Below are positions 12,179 to 23,116 of a stretch of DNA of 64,000 nucleotides, in pieces. Position 1 is the stretch's first letter, and every line of letters starts with the position of its first letter. The stretch comes from Hyperoplus lanceolatus (taxonomy: Eukaryota > Chordata > Actinopteri > Uranoscopiformes > Ammodytidae): NCBI GenBank assembly GCA_026929865.2, contig CM049398.1, positions 24,423,001 to 24,487,000 of the forward strand. Direction: 5' to 3'. The notes under the pieces were generated by a model. It was not told the origin of the DNA. It did no database searches and worked only from the letters and a program-made list of their open reading frames with translations. Position numbers and translations under genes: made by a program.

Positions 12179-12750
12179 GTTTCCTCCAGTGCTTTATGGC
12201 AAAGTAAAAACCAAAAAAAAAAAAAAAAAATTATTTTTAGTACATTTTATTTTATTACTTTTAAATAAAAATAAAACTATTTTTATTTTTAGTGCTGAAC
12301 AATTAATGTACTAGCAAGCGCGGTGTGTCTGCGGCTCTGTGTGCGCAAAACGAGCAGGAGCATGCTAGTGTAGGCCTACAAGATTTATTTCCTAATTTTC
12401 AATGCTGCTTTATTTTTATGTTTTAAATTGGGAAAAACGAATTCCAAAACAACGAATAACCTCTGTATTTAAAAATAAATCAAAACAGTAGAAGTTGCAC
12501 TTTTATTTAATTGTATTTTGCAGTCTGCATGTTTGCACAAAATGTGTCCCTGTACATATAGCAAACCAAATTGGACAACTGTAAGGTCAGTGCCTGTTGT
12601 ATTTGTGTATTCAAATAAACAGTTGTTTATTTCATTAGTGCACATTGGCATCTTAAGCAAAATACCCCCAAAACTTTTGGTGCGGCGCTCAGCGCCGCAC
12701 CTCCTATTCCCATGGCCAGCAGCAACCTTTACTAAGACATTTCCTGGGGG
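12179..12750 (+). mobile_element. Internally deleted CAGTGTTTCC hAT-like element (copy 2)
   Basis: It begins TGTTTCCTCCAGTGCTTTAT and ends CTAAGACATTTCCTGGGGG, both homologous to the ends of the 6453-7641 element. It shares ATTAATGTACTAGCAAGCGC and TGCATGTTTGCACAAAATGT inside, but about half the interior, including the GC-rich core, is missing. Both termini have decayed. Confidence 0.7.
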
Positions 12751-12942
12751 CTACAGAGATCCCTTGTGATCCGTGATAATGTAGGTTACAAATGTAGGCT
12801 GAGTGATAAAGCATATTACTGAAAAACAAAGTTAGGGATTTGGAGTTATTTTGCCATTATTTTACTGGTCCGGCCCACCTGAGATCAGAGAGGCTGTATG
12901 TGGCCCTCGAACCAAAATGAGTTTGACACCCCTGGTCTAGAC

Positions 12943-13828
12943 CGTTTAAAACCTTATACATTAAACAAACATCCAAAAACTGTTGAAAACTATCAAGGTC
13001 CATGATTTTATGCTTATTAACAATTTTACAATAGTGGTAGGATATGGGTTTTTTGTCTAGTATTTTAAGTGTTCTTTTGAATAGAGATTTGATTGGTTTA
13101 AGGGTGGTCTCAGATGTGTGTCACCATGTTGTATAACAGTACGAGATATGGGCAAAAATCATTGCGTGCATATAAGTCTTTGCCGTCTCCATGGTCAGGA
13201 AAGGTCTTATATGCTTGAAGTTGGATACATGAAATGTAATTGTATCTCTAACTTTCTGAACATGCCGCTCAAAGTTCAGACCAGAATCAAAAATGACCCC
13301 AAGGTACTTAAAATGATCAACAACTTCAAGCCTCTCTTCACCCACCATGACAGAAGGTTGCTGTCCGTCTGTTGGCCGTCGAGAGAACAACATACAAACT
13401 GTTTTCCTTATATTCAAATGCAGACAGCAGCTCTGGAGCCAATGGGACACTGGTACCATAGCTCCTGAAAGCATTGCAGCAGCTTCTTGAATAGACCTGG
13501 CATGGCAGTACAATACAGCGTCATCAGCATATAGTTGCATATTAATATTTCTACAGACATCTGGTAAATCATTGACATACAGGCTTAATAAGACAGGGCC
13601 CAATATCGAGCCCTGTGGTACACCAGCAGTACATGTGAGGTATGAAGACAGAGAATCACCAATTTGAACTGCCTGTTTTCTGTCCGACAGGTATAATTTC
13701 ATCCAACAGAGGGCATTATTTGAGAAATTAAAATTAGTTAATTTAGCAATAAGCAAGTCATGATTAATGGTGTCAAAAGCACACTTTAGATCCAAAAATA
13801 CCGCAGCTACAAAGCCGCCCTGATCCAT
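12943..13828 (-). pseudogene. CR1/L2-type LINE reverse transcriptase fragment
   Basis: The minus-strand frame at 13828-13121 (235 codons) carries the reverse-transcriptase core. LDLKCAFDTINHDLL is the palm motif with the first aspartate, followed by AGVPQGSILGPVLLSLYVND, then MQLYADDAVLY with the catalytic YADD, then FKYLGVIFD. The frame then meets an in-frame TGA at 13118-13120 but stays open for ~58 further codons to the hAT insertion. The 5' end is truncated near 13830, removing the endonuclease. Family assignment within CR1/L2/Rex1 is uncertain. The copy is non-functional. Confidence 0.85.
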
Positions 13829-13829
13829 C

Positions 13830-15514
13830 CTGATAAATACATTACCTCATCATGATGCATCCTGTGATATCTATTTCACCCGCTTCTTAAACAAAGCTTG
13901 TGCGCTTTTTTCATAAAAGCACTACCGCTTTGGCCAATGGTCCAAAAAAAATATATATATTTTATTCCACCCTTAGGATACATAAAGGGCAAGGCATAGT
14001 TGTGTTCCTCCTGGGTAAGATTAGCAACAAAGATTTGATTTACAGTAGAGAGCAGCAAAGAATTCAAATGTATTACATTAGACCCTCCACATATATCCGT
14101 CGATGTTAACAAAGAAGGCTATGAGAGAGTGCAGAAGGCTGTGTTTACTATTAGCATTGTTTCTGCTTTATTTTCCTTGCCTTGGCCCATATACAGCAAC
14201 ACTCTTTTTTCATTAAATAGTGTCAGCACATCAGCTCCTCAGTCAAGGTTAAACACTTGGTGAGAGAGTTATTTTGTTTTCTGATCTATGCTGTGATGCG
14301 CCCTTTAACCCATAAAACATTCGGCCACATCTGTGACATTTATTGTGTGCAGTGGGTGGGGGATCTGTAGAGGTGGTCTCTGATTTTTTTTGTGGAAATC
14401 AACAGAATGTTCAATGGTCTGTGATAAACATAGTGTCGTTTTTAGGGAAGAAAGACATTAGGGAGAGATAAACTTGGGCTGGTGCATGGTGATTGATTAG
14501 CATTGTATGTATTAATTAGATCAGACTGTGGCCATGTGTGAGTGTGTTTGTGCATCAGAAGTGCAGCCTGTGATTGTGACTACTGGTTATCATATCTGCC
14601 TGTGTGTTCCTGTATACTGTGTCTTTTTGATCATTTGTGTGTGTTGTGGAGGGGGAGAGTGGCTTAACTTCGTCATCATCACCCTCTACCTTGCTTGTAC
14701 CTTGCAGTCCTATCACCTCCCTCTAACCTGTAGGTATTAACGTGGAGACAGCGACACTGACTGACACTAGACCGGACCCGAGTCCACAGCATGGGCACAG
14801 CCTGGGACAACAGTGCCTTCCTATGCTTCAGCAATTTTAAAATGACCAAATGGTGACAACCAGAAACCTCCAAGCGTTTTCAGGACACCAGCATCAATAT
14901 TCAAAGGCTGACAGTTGGTGCCTTCCTCTTTAGCATTAGCAACAGCAGCTAATGTAACAGCTTTGGCACCATGGACAGTAGCCTAGCCAATGTGTAAGTG
15001 AGTGGTTGTGTATGTATGTAACCTGGCCTGCAAGTCCCTGGGGAGGACCAGCAAAGGAGTTGTGTTTCACTCCCTGACAGGCCTTATACATGTTTCATCT
15101 GCTGCTCTCAGAACAGAAGCCCCTTTTGTTATCTTATCCAACCCTGTCCTCTCCAGCCTGAGAGACTGAGTTAACTGCCACAAGACTGCTCTTCAGTCTG
15201 TCAGCCAGCCACTGAACTGATACACATCAACCAACGGCTGAGGAGAAGGAGAAGGACTTGGTTAGGCACCAATATATGGTATCAGGGCTTCTCAGCCGGT
15301 CTAAAAGGAATTTAAGGAGGCAGTGTGAGGTCCACCAGAGAATGTCAAGGATCTAAATTGTGCCTCAACTGTTCAGCACTAAACCTCAACTTCTTGTGAT
15401 TCTCTACCCTTCAAGCTTTGGAACTACATCATTTTTTTATTTCATATTTACAAGGTTCTCATGATAGAAGTGCTTTAAGGGTTGTATTTGCACTTTAGTA
15501 CGCTAGTCAAGACT
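13830..15514. other. Region upstream of the first GRAMD1B coding exon
   Basis: No transposon was clearly recognised and no coding exon is supported. The last few hundred bases (about 15050-15514) are less AT-rich and may hold the 5' UTR and promoter of the long GRAMD1B transcript, but I cannot place a start site. In-frame stop codons lie just upstream of the ATG, so the open frame does not extend further unless spliced. Confidence 0.4.
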
Positions 15515-15924
15515 ATGGGGGACAGTCTTAGACCCCCTTCACTCCAGGTGAGCGTCCCAAACGACGTTCCGGTCTACTCAGATGGATTAGGCAATGCTGT
15601 GTCAGATGGCTCCATGCGTTCAAGCGCCTCAACGCCAACGCTCCGCCGCAAGCGCTTCAAGATGCGGCGCATGAGGAACGTTCCCAGTGAGAAGGAGAGT
15701 GAAAGGAGTAGGCTAACCGTCTGTCACCTCATGGTCCGATCCCGCTCTAGCTCCAAGGAGTACCTGCAGCTGCCTTCCATCGAGATCACGCCATCAAGCG
15801 ACGAAGACGCGCCCTCCTCCTGGTCACGCTGCTCCACGCCAAGTGCCTCCCCACGACGTAAGCGTTTCCTGTTGCGGAAGTGGCTGAAGGTCCGAGAGAA
15901 GAAGGACCAAGGCAGTGAGAGCAG
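15515..15924 (+). CDS. gramd1b: GRAMD1B (Aster-B) long isoform, first coding exon
   Basis: GRAMD1B is an ER-anchored protein at ER-plasma membrane contacts. It senses membrane lipid through its GRAM domain and moves cholesterol with its ASTER domain. This exon encodes 136 residues plus two bases of a serine-rich, probably disordered N-terminal extension with no signal peptide. Two similar basic blocks stand out: TPTLRRKRFKMRRMR at about residues 35-49 and SASPRRKRFLLRKWLKVREK at about 107-126, separated by an acidic serine patch (SSDEDAPSS). The ATG at 15515 has an upstream in-frame stop. The donor follows GAGAGCAG at 15925 (gttggt) and leaves phase 2, exactly what the exon at 39518 needs to read SES-S-SQQSS. 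The gene name rests on memory of GRAMD1B long-isoform sequence around that junction; a paralogue is less likely. The GRAM domain lies outside the window. Confidence 0.75.
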
Positions 15925-18866
15925 GTTGGTATTGGCCCTCCTTACTCACCTCTCCCCATTCCCTTCTTCCTACATCTTCCCTAATACGTTCATGCTGCTT
16001 TAAGCTTCCCGCTAGCTGCACTAATGGTTTGCATCACTAACCGGAAGAGAGTTAAGTTGTTGCCATGTCAACTGAGGTATTTTAAAATAATGAACTGAAT
16101 GTACTGTATGACTTCTGTTTGGCGTGAGGTTTATTTTTCTACATTGTTCAGCATCACGCAGCTCGGGGATCATACAGAAATGTTTGCAGGAGGTTGCTGC
16201 AGTGATGGTTTTTCTGGTGCTTTTCCAAAGATTTTTGTGAACCATAGGCCCCTGAGAAACTAGATTTAGTCACCTCTGTGTACTTGTATCGATAGGTCGA
16301 CAATAAAATTCTCCTAGTAGTAGAGTTATGCATCTGGATGTATTCCCATTGTTGCTTTTTTTGATGTCTCTTTTCTAGTAAGTGTAGGGTAACCAGGTTC
16401 ACTTTAGTTTAGACCTGTAAAATAACCTCCTTAAAGGAAATCCCTTATGACACGTGGAACAATTTTTTCTATGAAGCAAAATATAGATGTTATCCCTAAG
16501 TGCAAAGACCTACTATTCAGTTTTAAAAAGTTGCTTCCATCTTTGTGTTTCAATTGGTGGGCCCTGTTCTTTTGTTTTCATATGGATCAGGAAATGTGTA
16601 ATCAACCCATTAAGGTTAGAAGGCACAGGTTAGGGTCAAGTTTTCCCCCGTTTCCATCTTGTGTTTAGCGAAAAGTTTCTGTGTTTATCTCTCGGTGTAT
16701 TGTGTGGTGTGTTACCTCTTAATTTAGTTAATCAGTGGGTTACACTGTGTCCCAATGCTATGTCACCTGTGTTTCCCCCAGCGCTTTATAGCTAAGGCGG
16801 CCGCCTTAGCAATGCCAGCCTCCCGCCTTGACTACCAACCGACCCCAAAAAAAATAAAAATAAATAAATATTTTTTTTTTGTGCTGCACAATTAATGTAC
16901 TAGCAAGCGCAATGTATGTGTTGTGCATAGTCATAACTGCGCGAAAGGCCGCGATTTGCGGTAAAAAGCATGTGTCTCCAAGCGTTTCTCTATCAGCTGC
17001 TCTGTGTCTGCGGCTTTGCACGAGGGACCGTACCGTACCGCACGCGACCATACCGCGCCGCGCGCGACTACGGCATGCACGCAGGAGAGTTAAACGAGCA
17101 GAAGCAAACCGAGATTTAACTGGTGGCGATAATAAACGCAGTGCAGTTCTATGGGGATATTTAGCTGAACAGAAAGAAGTGCTCTGCAAAGCTAGAATAG
17201 TTGAAGACTCCACATCACTGAGGCAACACAACCTATCAGCGCAGAGAAAAGTTTGAAGAAGGCATGAGAGTGATGGCCCAGGCAAGTTTCAGTAAGTGTT
17301 GACAGAAGTGCCAAACTAGGCCTACTGTCTTTGAAATGCATTTAGTCATTCTAAGGGGAAAACACATTGTATTTATTATTTAAAGTTATTTTTCAAACAG
17401 CATGCTAGTGTAGGCCAAGAGGATTTATTTTCTGAATTTTCAATGCTGCTTTATTTTTATGTTTTAAATTGGGAAATACATGTTCCAAAACGACCTCTGT
17501 ATTTAAAAATAAATCAAGCAAGTAGGCTTAAAATAACCTTTAATCGCACAACAGCCCCCTTCCAAAAAGGAACTTTAAAAAGTTGTATTTGCACTTTGAT
17601 GCAACAAACATACACATGTTAAATGTATGGTCCATTATTTGTATTTAGTGTGTCTGTATAGTATTGCACCAAAACAGTAGATGTTTTCTTTAATTGTGCT
17701 TTGTACTGTCCAGTGTTTCCCCCAGGAAATGTCTTAGTCAAGGTGGTCACTGTCTAGCCGTACAGGAGGCGCGGCGCAACGCGCCTCGGCGAAAATTTTG
17801 GGGGTATTTTGCTCAAAGATGCCAATGCGCACTAAAGAAATAGTTCTGTTTATTTGAATGACACTGACCTTACAGTTGTGCAATTTTGTTTGCTATGTGC
17901 ACATTTTGTGCAAACATGCAGACAAAAAAAATACAATTAAAGAAATTCTACTGTTTTGGTGCAATACCATGCAGACACACTAAATAAAAATAATGGACCA
18001 TACACTTAACATGTGTATGCACATCAAAGTGCTTTTTAAAGTTCCTTTTTGGATGGGGGCTGTTGTGAGATTATTGTGGACAATAGGCATACTGTGATGC
18101 AATTAATTCATATATGGTTATTATTAGCCTACTTGCTTGATTTCTTTTTAAATGCAGAGGTTATTGGTTGTTTTGGAACATGTATTTCCAAATTTAAAAC
18201 ATAAAAATAAAGCAGCATTTAAAATTCAGAAAAATCTTGTCTGCCTACACAAGCATGCTGTTTGAAAAATAATTCAATTATTATAATAATACAATGTGTT
18301 TTTCCCTTAAAATGACTAATGCATTTCAAAGACAGTTACAGTGTGCACTTCTGTAAACTTACTGAAAGGTGCCTGGGCCATCACTCTCATGCATGTATCA
18401 GACTTTTCTCTGCGCTGTATGAGCCGATAAGTTGTGTTGCCACGGTGATGTGGAGTCTTAAACTAGTCTAGCTTTGCAGAGCACTTCTTTCTGTTCAGCT
18501 AAATATCCCCATAGAACAGCACTGCGTTTATTATCGCCACCGGTTAAATGTCGGTTTGCTGCTGCTCGTTTACTCTCCGCGTACATGCCGTAGTCACGCG
18601 CAGCGCGGCACGGTCGCGCGCGCAGAGCCCCCGACACAGAGCAGCTGATAGTCTGAGCAGAGAGAAACGCTTGGAGACATATGTGCACATTTATTTACCC
18701 CAAATCACGGCCTTTCGCGCATTTCTGACCATGAAAAATCACACATCGCGCTTGCTAGTACATTAATTGTGCAGCACTAAAAATAAAAAAATTTAAGATT
18801 TAATTTTTTTTTTTTTTTGGTCGGTCAGTAGTCAAGGCGGGGGGCTGGTTTTGCTAAGGCGGCCGC

Positions 18867-20516
18867 TGTGAGTACCAGATCTGCACGGGCTGCCAGATCT
18901 GCACGGGGTCCTGCGCCTACTGATGACGTATCGACACTTGACGTTGTCACCATAGATACCGCTACGCTACGGCAAAGCAATGTGGACATACACAACATTT
19001 GAAAAGATCGCGATAGCTGATGGTGCGATAGCTTAGCGAGTAAGCTAACTATAGATAGTTTATATACTATCTGTGTGAAACTCAAACAACATGTAAAAGA
19101 TCGCGCTAGCTGATAGCTTAGCCAGTAGGCTCCATAGATAGATCGATTTATTTATTGTATATACTATCTGTGTGAAACTCAAACAACATGTAAAAGATCG
19201 CGCTAGCTGATAGCTTAGCCAGTAGGCTCCATAGATAGATAGATTTATTTATTGTTCTGCAAGGTTTAAAATGAGTTGTTACGTTTGGCTTATAGTAGTC
19301 ATCTCTCATTATTAAGGTTAAATTACATTTTATTTTATACGAATTTATAGTTTAGCAAGGTTTAACCCCCGGTTTGAACCCTGTTTGAGTGCTAAATTAA
19401 ACATTTATTTAATAATACTTTAAACATTAAATGAGTATTTTAGTTTAATGTACTCTAGCATGTATTTTAAGAAATAATATTTTATTAAAAGAACAACTAT
19501 CCCCTGGGTTCACTGTTATTTTACATCACACTGAAAAACAATGTGTATAATGAGAGTTTCATAATGATATTTATCAGTTAAAAAATGTAAAGGTGTGGCT
19601 CTGATGTACAATTTCCAGCCCCTGGAGCATTTGTAGTGTCTTGCATCACTGATAAATAGATTCATTCATTCAACCTTCATTAAATAAAATAAAAAAGTAC
19701 ATCAGATTTTGTTTAATCTGATTTGTATTTTTCTTATTCAACCACATATACCACCTTTTGTAGTGTCCATCGACTGTCCAAACAGCAAACTAGCCTAAAA
19801 TTTACAGTGAGTCTCTGCAGAACATTTCTCAATGGGAATAGTTCACTTAATGTGTGACACAGCAGGTGAATAGGGTACACTTTTGGAATAATAGATATCA
19901 TGAAGCTCTGCTAGTTGATCACATTAAAACAATACATTTTTGTATAACAACTTTTGTTTGAAACATCTAGATGTTGAATAAAGCCAGTGTTGAATCTTAA
20001 TTCTCATTAATTCTTTTTATTATTTATTTTCATGATTGATGGGGTCCAGGATGGGCTGCACGATGGGGTCCTGATAACAGACAGGAAACAAAGTGTTAAA
20101 GAGATGTTCACGTTCCAATCCCCATACTTCCCTAACATATAGGCCGTTAGAAAAACATTGAGTTTGTCCCCATTATGAATATACACCATGTTAAAGTAAA
20201 ATATGTAAATATACTGTCCTGTTAGTGCTGCTATAACATTCAGCAAATAGTAACATTTATTTTTTCAAAGTTTAAGGTTCTGGACTAAGGACATGCAACG
20301 TTAATAAAGACTAACAGATGATTAATGGTAGAAGAAAAAAGTAAGACGGGATATATCCGAGCGGGAGAGATAGCGGGATATCCGGATAACCATAGCGCAT
20401 GCGCATTTAAAATAGCGCATGCGCATTTAAAAGACACCGTTTACAGGAAGTGCGTCATCATCACGCATCTAGGACCCCGTGCAGATCTGGCAGCCCGTGC
20501 AGATCTGGTACTCACA
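18867..20516. mobile_element. Element with perfect ~46-bp inverted ends, TGTGAGTACCAGATCTGCAC
   Basis: Both ends carry the same ~46 bp with no mismatch I could see. They contain two copies of a CCAGATCTGCACGGG block. Comparison with uninterrupted sister copies (GGCGGCCGCCTTA) shows that exactly CCGC is duplicated (18863-18866 and 20517-20520), a 4-bp target duplication. Inside is a ~97-bp tandem repeat. Near the right end, AGCGCATGCGCATTTAAAA is repeated twice (about 20394-20432). No transposase-like frame was found. The superfamily is undetermined. Confidence 0.8.
18990..19255. repeat. Tandem repeat, ~97-bp period, about 2.6 copies
   Basis: The block with landmarks ATACTATCTGTGTGAAACTC and AAAGATCGCGCTAGCTGATA recurs with a period of 97 bp (ATACTAT at 19064 and 19161), with a diverged partial copy in front. 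It lies wholly inside the 18867-20516 element. Confidence 0.8.
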
Positions 20517-21302
20517 CCGCCTTAACTATAAAGCGCTGGGGGAAACACTGCTGTCTGTACGTTTACACATCATTTGTACCTGCACATAGCAAACAAAAAT
20601 GCACAACTGTAAGGTCAGTGTCTGTTTTGTTTTTGTATTCAAATAAACAGTTGTTTATTTCTTTACGGTGCATTGGCATCTTTGAGCAAAATACCCCTAA
20701 AATTTTCACCTCCCCTAGCACAGGGCAGTGACCACCTTGACTAAGACATTTTCTGGGGGAAACACTGCACCATAGTTAGGCCTATACGTAGCTGCCGTGG
20801 CCAGTGCTGTTCGCTCACTGTGCCTGATGGCTCGCGTTGAGCCGTATCTGTGTATTTACTGTAACTACGCTCGCATTACGAGTGGCTTTAAATAGGAGCG
20901 GCTGGCTTGACCAAGCAAAAAAGAGAGAAGGCTAGCTTGACCGCAGTCGTTCCACTGTGCGATACTTTGACTCAGATTTAGCGTAACTTAGCTGACCCAC
21001 TCCGAGCTGCCCCTACCCTAGCCGCTCCGCTCGGTGGAAACCAGGCTTAGACTTACATAAAATGTACAATTTACAGATAGGGGAAGGTGGGGTGATTTGT
21101 GCAACTTTTTACTCAAAGTGATTTTAAAGTCAGGCCTTGACAGTTATGTCTCCAACTCAAATATGTACATATATTTCAGGATGTTGTGCATCCCTGGCAA
21201 TAAAAACTTTGGATCTGGAATAAACTGTTTAAGAAATATAGCTTTCGGAAAAAAAGTTGTCTTGTCGCACAAATCACCCCACGTAGTGGGGTGATTTGTG
21301 CG

Positions 21303-21527
21303 TCATTGTGTCACAATGACAAAGTCACCATCATCATCTTTCTGGCCATCTGAACTCTCATCAGTGGTGTCGTTAAGTGGAATTGAGATGTCACCCTCTT
21401 CTGAGCTACTGTAGACAATCACTTTCTTTTGGTGACCAGCGTATACAGCCATGCCACTGGCACAACTCTCAGAAATGTACTTTGCACTAGTTGCTCCGTG
21501 CTTGTGGAACCAACTGCCACCTGACAA
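21303..21527 (-). pseudogene. Possible C-terminal remnant of a pogo-type transposase
   Basis: The last ~50 residues of this 74-residue frame contain YAGHQKKVIVYSSSEE and an acidic DDDGDFVIV ending. The same peptide is kept in the sister element at 43479-43240, where it runs on as GDVIVSFAGKT. Ends of pogo-like transposases often look like this, but no DDE core or HTH is present in the window, so the assignment is inference. The upstream part of the frame runs through the embedded LINE piece and is unlikely to be real. Confidence 0.4.
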
Positions 21528-21800
21528 ATGTGATTCCCCCTACATTTCTGCCTTTAAATCAAGGCTCAAAACCCATATGTACACCCTGGTGTTTCCTCCC
21601 CATTAACCTCTGCACTACTTACTTACCTCTGCACTACTATCTGTGTTTATGTGGATGTATGGGCTTTACGTCTTTTATTTTGGTTATTGTTATTTTACCT
21701 TCATTGTTTACCTACTGAATGCACTATGTACAGCACTTTGGACAGTGCAAACTGTCATAAATGTGCTTTTATAAATACATTTTACTTACTTACTTACTTA
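21490..21800 (+). mobile_element. LINE (CR1/L2-type) 3'-end fragment inside the pogo-like element
   Basis: The + strand reads the typical ORF2 end (LWNQLPPD, then in another frame YISAFKSRLKTHMYTLVF), followed by a 3' UTR ending GCACTTTGGACAGTGCAAAC, ATAAATGTGCTTTTATAAAT and a TTAC repeat. The same fragment lies at the equivalent place in the 42958 copy, so it was captured before the two copies separated. Confidence 0.7.
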
Positions 21801-23080
21801 TAACTCACCCAGGCCCTTGCGCACAAATCACCCCATCCCCAGAATTTTGGATAATAGGCATGATGCAGCAATTTAGGGTTGACATTGTGCTAACTATATA
21901 GACTCAAAGTATAGCATACCAAAGCACTAAAACATGTGTCAAATGTTTTCAAACGTGTCTATAATTGTTCAGACACAATAATCAAAAAACCTTGATCATG
22001 GAAATTTTACTTTGAAAGGCAAAACACAGTTTTTTGAGCTTAAATGTGCTTATATCTTATTCCTTGTGTCTCCCTTCTTTACAGGATGAGTCAAATGGAT
22101 GGCTCTTCTTAAATATGTGGTCACATTTCCAATTTCTTCCACGGTTTTCTAGAAACAAGGGGTTTTGCAACTTCCAAAATGCACAAATCACCCCACCTTC
22201 CCCTATATGAGCTGAATAAAATAATCATTAATGGCAAAGATTTGCACAATTTGTTTCCCAGAATCGACAGACCTTTCAATGGTTTGCTTCTTCTTGGGAG
22301 TATAAGTGTATTCCACTGTGTTTACAACCAATGTCTCAGGAGAAATTTTAAGGTCATATGAAACTTTAAAGGTTGGCCTGACAGCAGCTCTAAAGGAAAA
22401 GTTGAGTGGTGTGAAATAAATCAATGAGTCTCTTTTGGATTCATGGTTGTGAGATAAACAGAAATCTGATATACCGTATTTGATGGTGGCACTACACTTG
22501 AGAAAAGGTTATCGGGTCAATAAAGTAACCCCCTTCAAAGTAAAAGCATTTTAACAATTTCAGCTAAACGACTTTCCTAAATGAAATACATTTAAATGAG
22601 CGTATGCAAATTGAAGAGTAACAGTTGATAAAAATGTAAAACAAAGGGTGCTAGGAATAATGATGCAGTATTTTCAGTTGAGTGTAATTAAAATCAGGGA
22701 CCAGATACATTTTTCTTCCATTCCCAGAAGTCATAGAGTTCACCAATAACAGTGTTAAACCTTCTGCTTGCTTACGACCTCAAAGGAAAATCCACCTGGT
22801 GTAGCCCACTTTTATAATTTCTGGGGATATAATGTCGTATTTTCAGTCTATATCAAGTGCAATTATTCAAGAGAGAATAATTTAATTTCTATTAGTAGTT
22901 ATTTATCTTCTGTCCTTCCTGTATCCTACAACTTATAACATATTGCAGACAGGAAAAGGTTCAATGTGTTTTCTCTCTGAATAAAAGACACCGTGTCTCC
23001 AGAGGCATGGGTGCGTAACCCTGACCGCTTCGAGTGTGAACAACTGTCATTATCCAGCACATCATAAGTGCAGCCCCCCC

Positions 23081-23083
<3 letters not shown>

Positions 23084-23112
<29 letters not shown>
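23084..23112. repeat. (CA)n microsatellite
   Basis: A run of about 14 CA units between C-rich flanks. Confidence 0.95.

Positions 23113-23116
<4 letters not shown>

Larger units (their letters stand above)
11698..12934. mobile_element. Composite hAT element inserted in the LINE
   Basis: It splits the LINE frame inside the conserved GLAPPPL coding block. The flanks are GGCTAGAC (11690-11697) and GTCTAGAC (12935-12942), an 8-bp duplication with one mismatch, as expected for hAT. The right end GAGTTTGACACCCCTG is a well-known hAT terminus. The left end starts CAGTAGAGC and is a poor match to it, so that terminus is diverged or replaced. Younger material sits inside (a LINE 3' end and a deleted CAGTGTTTCC element). 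Confidence 0.65.
17711..20550 (-). mobile_element. Inner CAGTGTTTCCCCCAG hAT-like element (copy 4), reverse orientation
   Basis: It lies as 17711-18866 plus 20517-20550, with perfect ends CAGTGTTTCCCCC and GGGGGAAACACTG. The flanking host shows CTGTC on both sides (17706-17710 and 20551-20555), a candidate 5-bp duplication. In sequence it is close to the 6453 copy, sharing the same GC-rich core, which suggests fairly recent spread. It is itself interrupted at its GCGGCCGC site by another element. Confidence 0.8.
16767..20767 (+). mobile_element. Outer CAGTGTTTCCCCCAG hAT-like element (copy 3), split by a nested insertion
   Basis: The left part is 16767-17710 (TGTGTTTCCCCCAGCGCTTT onward) and the right part is 20551-20767, ending TTTCTGGGGGAAACACTG. 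Joined, the parts reproduce the order of landmarks of the copy at 6453-7641. Between them sits a second element of the same family in reverse orientation. The left terminus is slightly decayed (CCTGTG instead of CAGTG), and the flanks CACC/CACC suggest a worn duplication. This copy is more diverged from the 6453 copy than the inner one is. Confidence 0.75.
21080..22203. mobile_element. Pogo-like non-autonomous element, copy C (GGGGAAGGTGGGGTGATTTG)
   Basis: The inverted ends GGGGAAGGTGGGGTGATTTG and CAAATCACCCCACCTTCCCC are flanked by TA on both sides (21078-21079 and 22204-22205). The terminal motif recurs internally: CACAAATCACCCCACG plus GTGGGGTGATTTGTGC near 21265-21301, and CACAAATCACCCCATCCCC near 21823-21841. 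A minus-strand frame (21527-21303) reads VYAGHQKKVIVYSSSEE, then DESSDGQKDDDGDFVIV, resembling the acidic tail and last strand of pogo/Tigger transposases (inference). A CR1/L2 LINE 3' end is embedded at 21490-21800. It is a close sister of the copy at 42958-45944. Confidence 0.75.

Noticed and set aside
13118-13468. Plus-strand open frame opposite the LINE reverse transcriptase
   Set aside because: It is the antisense shadow of a frame with clear YADD and GVPQGS motifs.
6579-18766. Open frames across the GC-rich core of the CAGTGTTTCC elements
   Set aside because: They exist on both strands of every copy and show no transposase motifs; GC-rich sequence lacks stops by chance.
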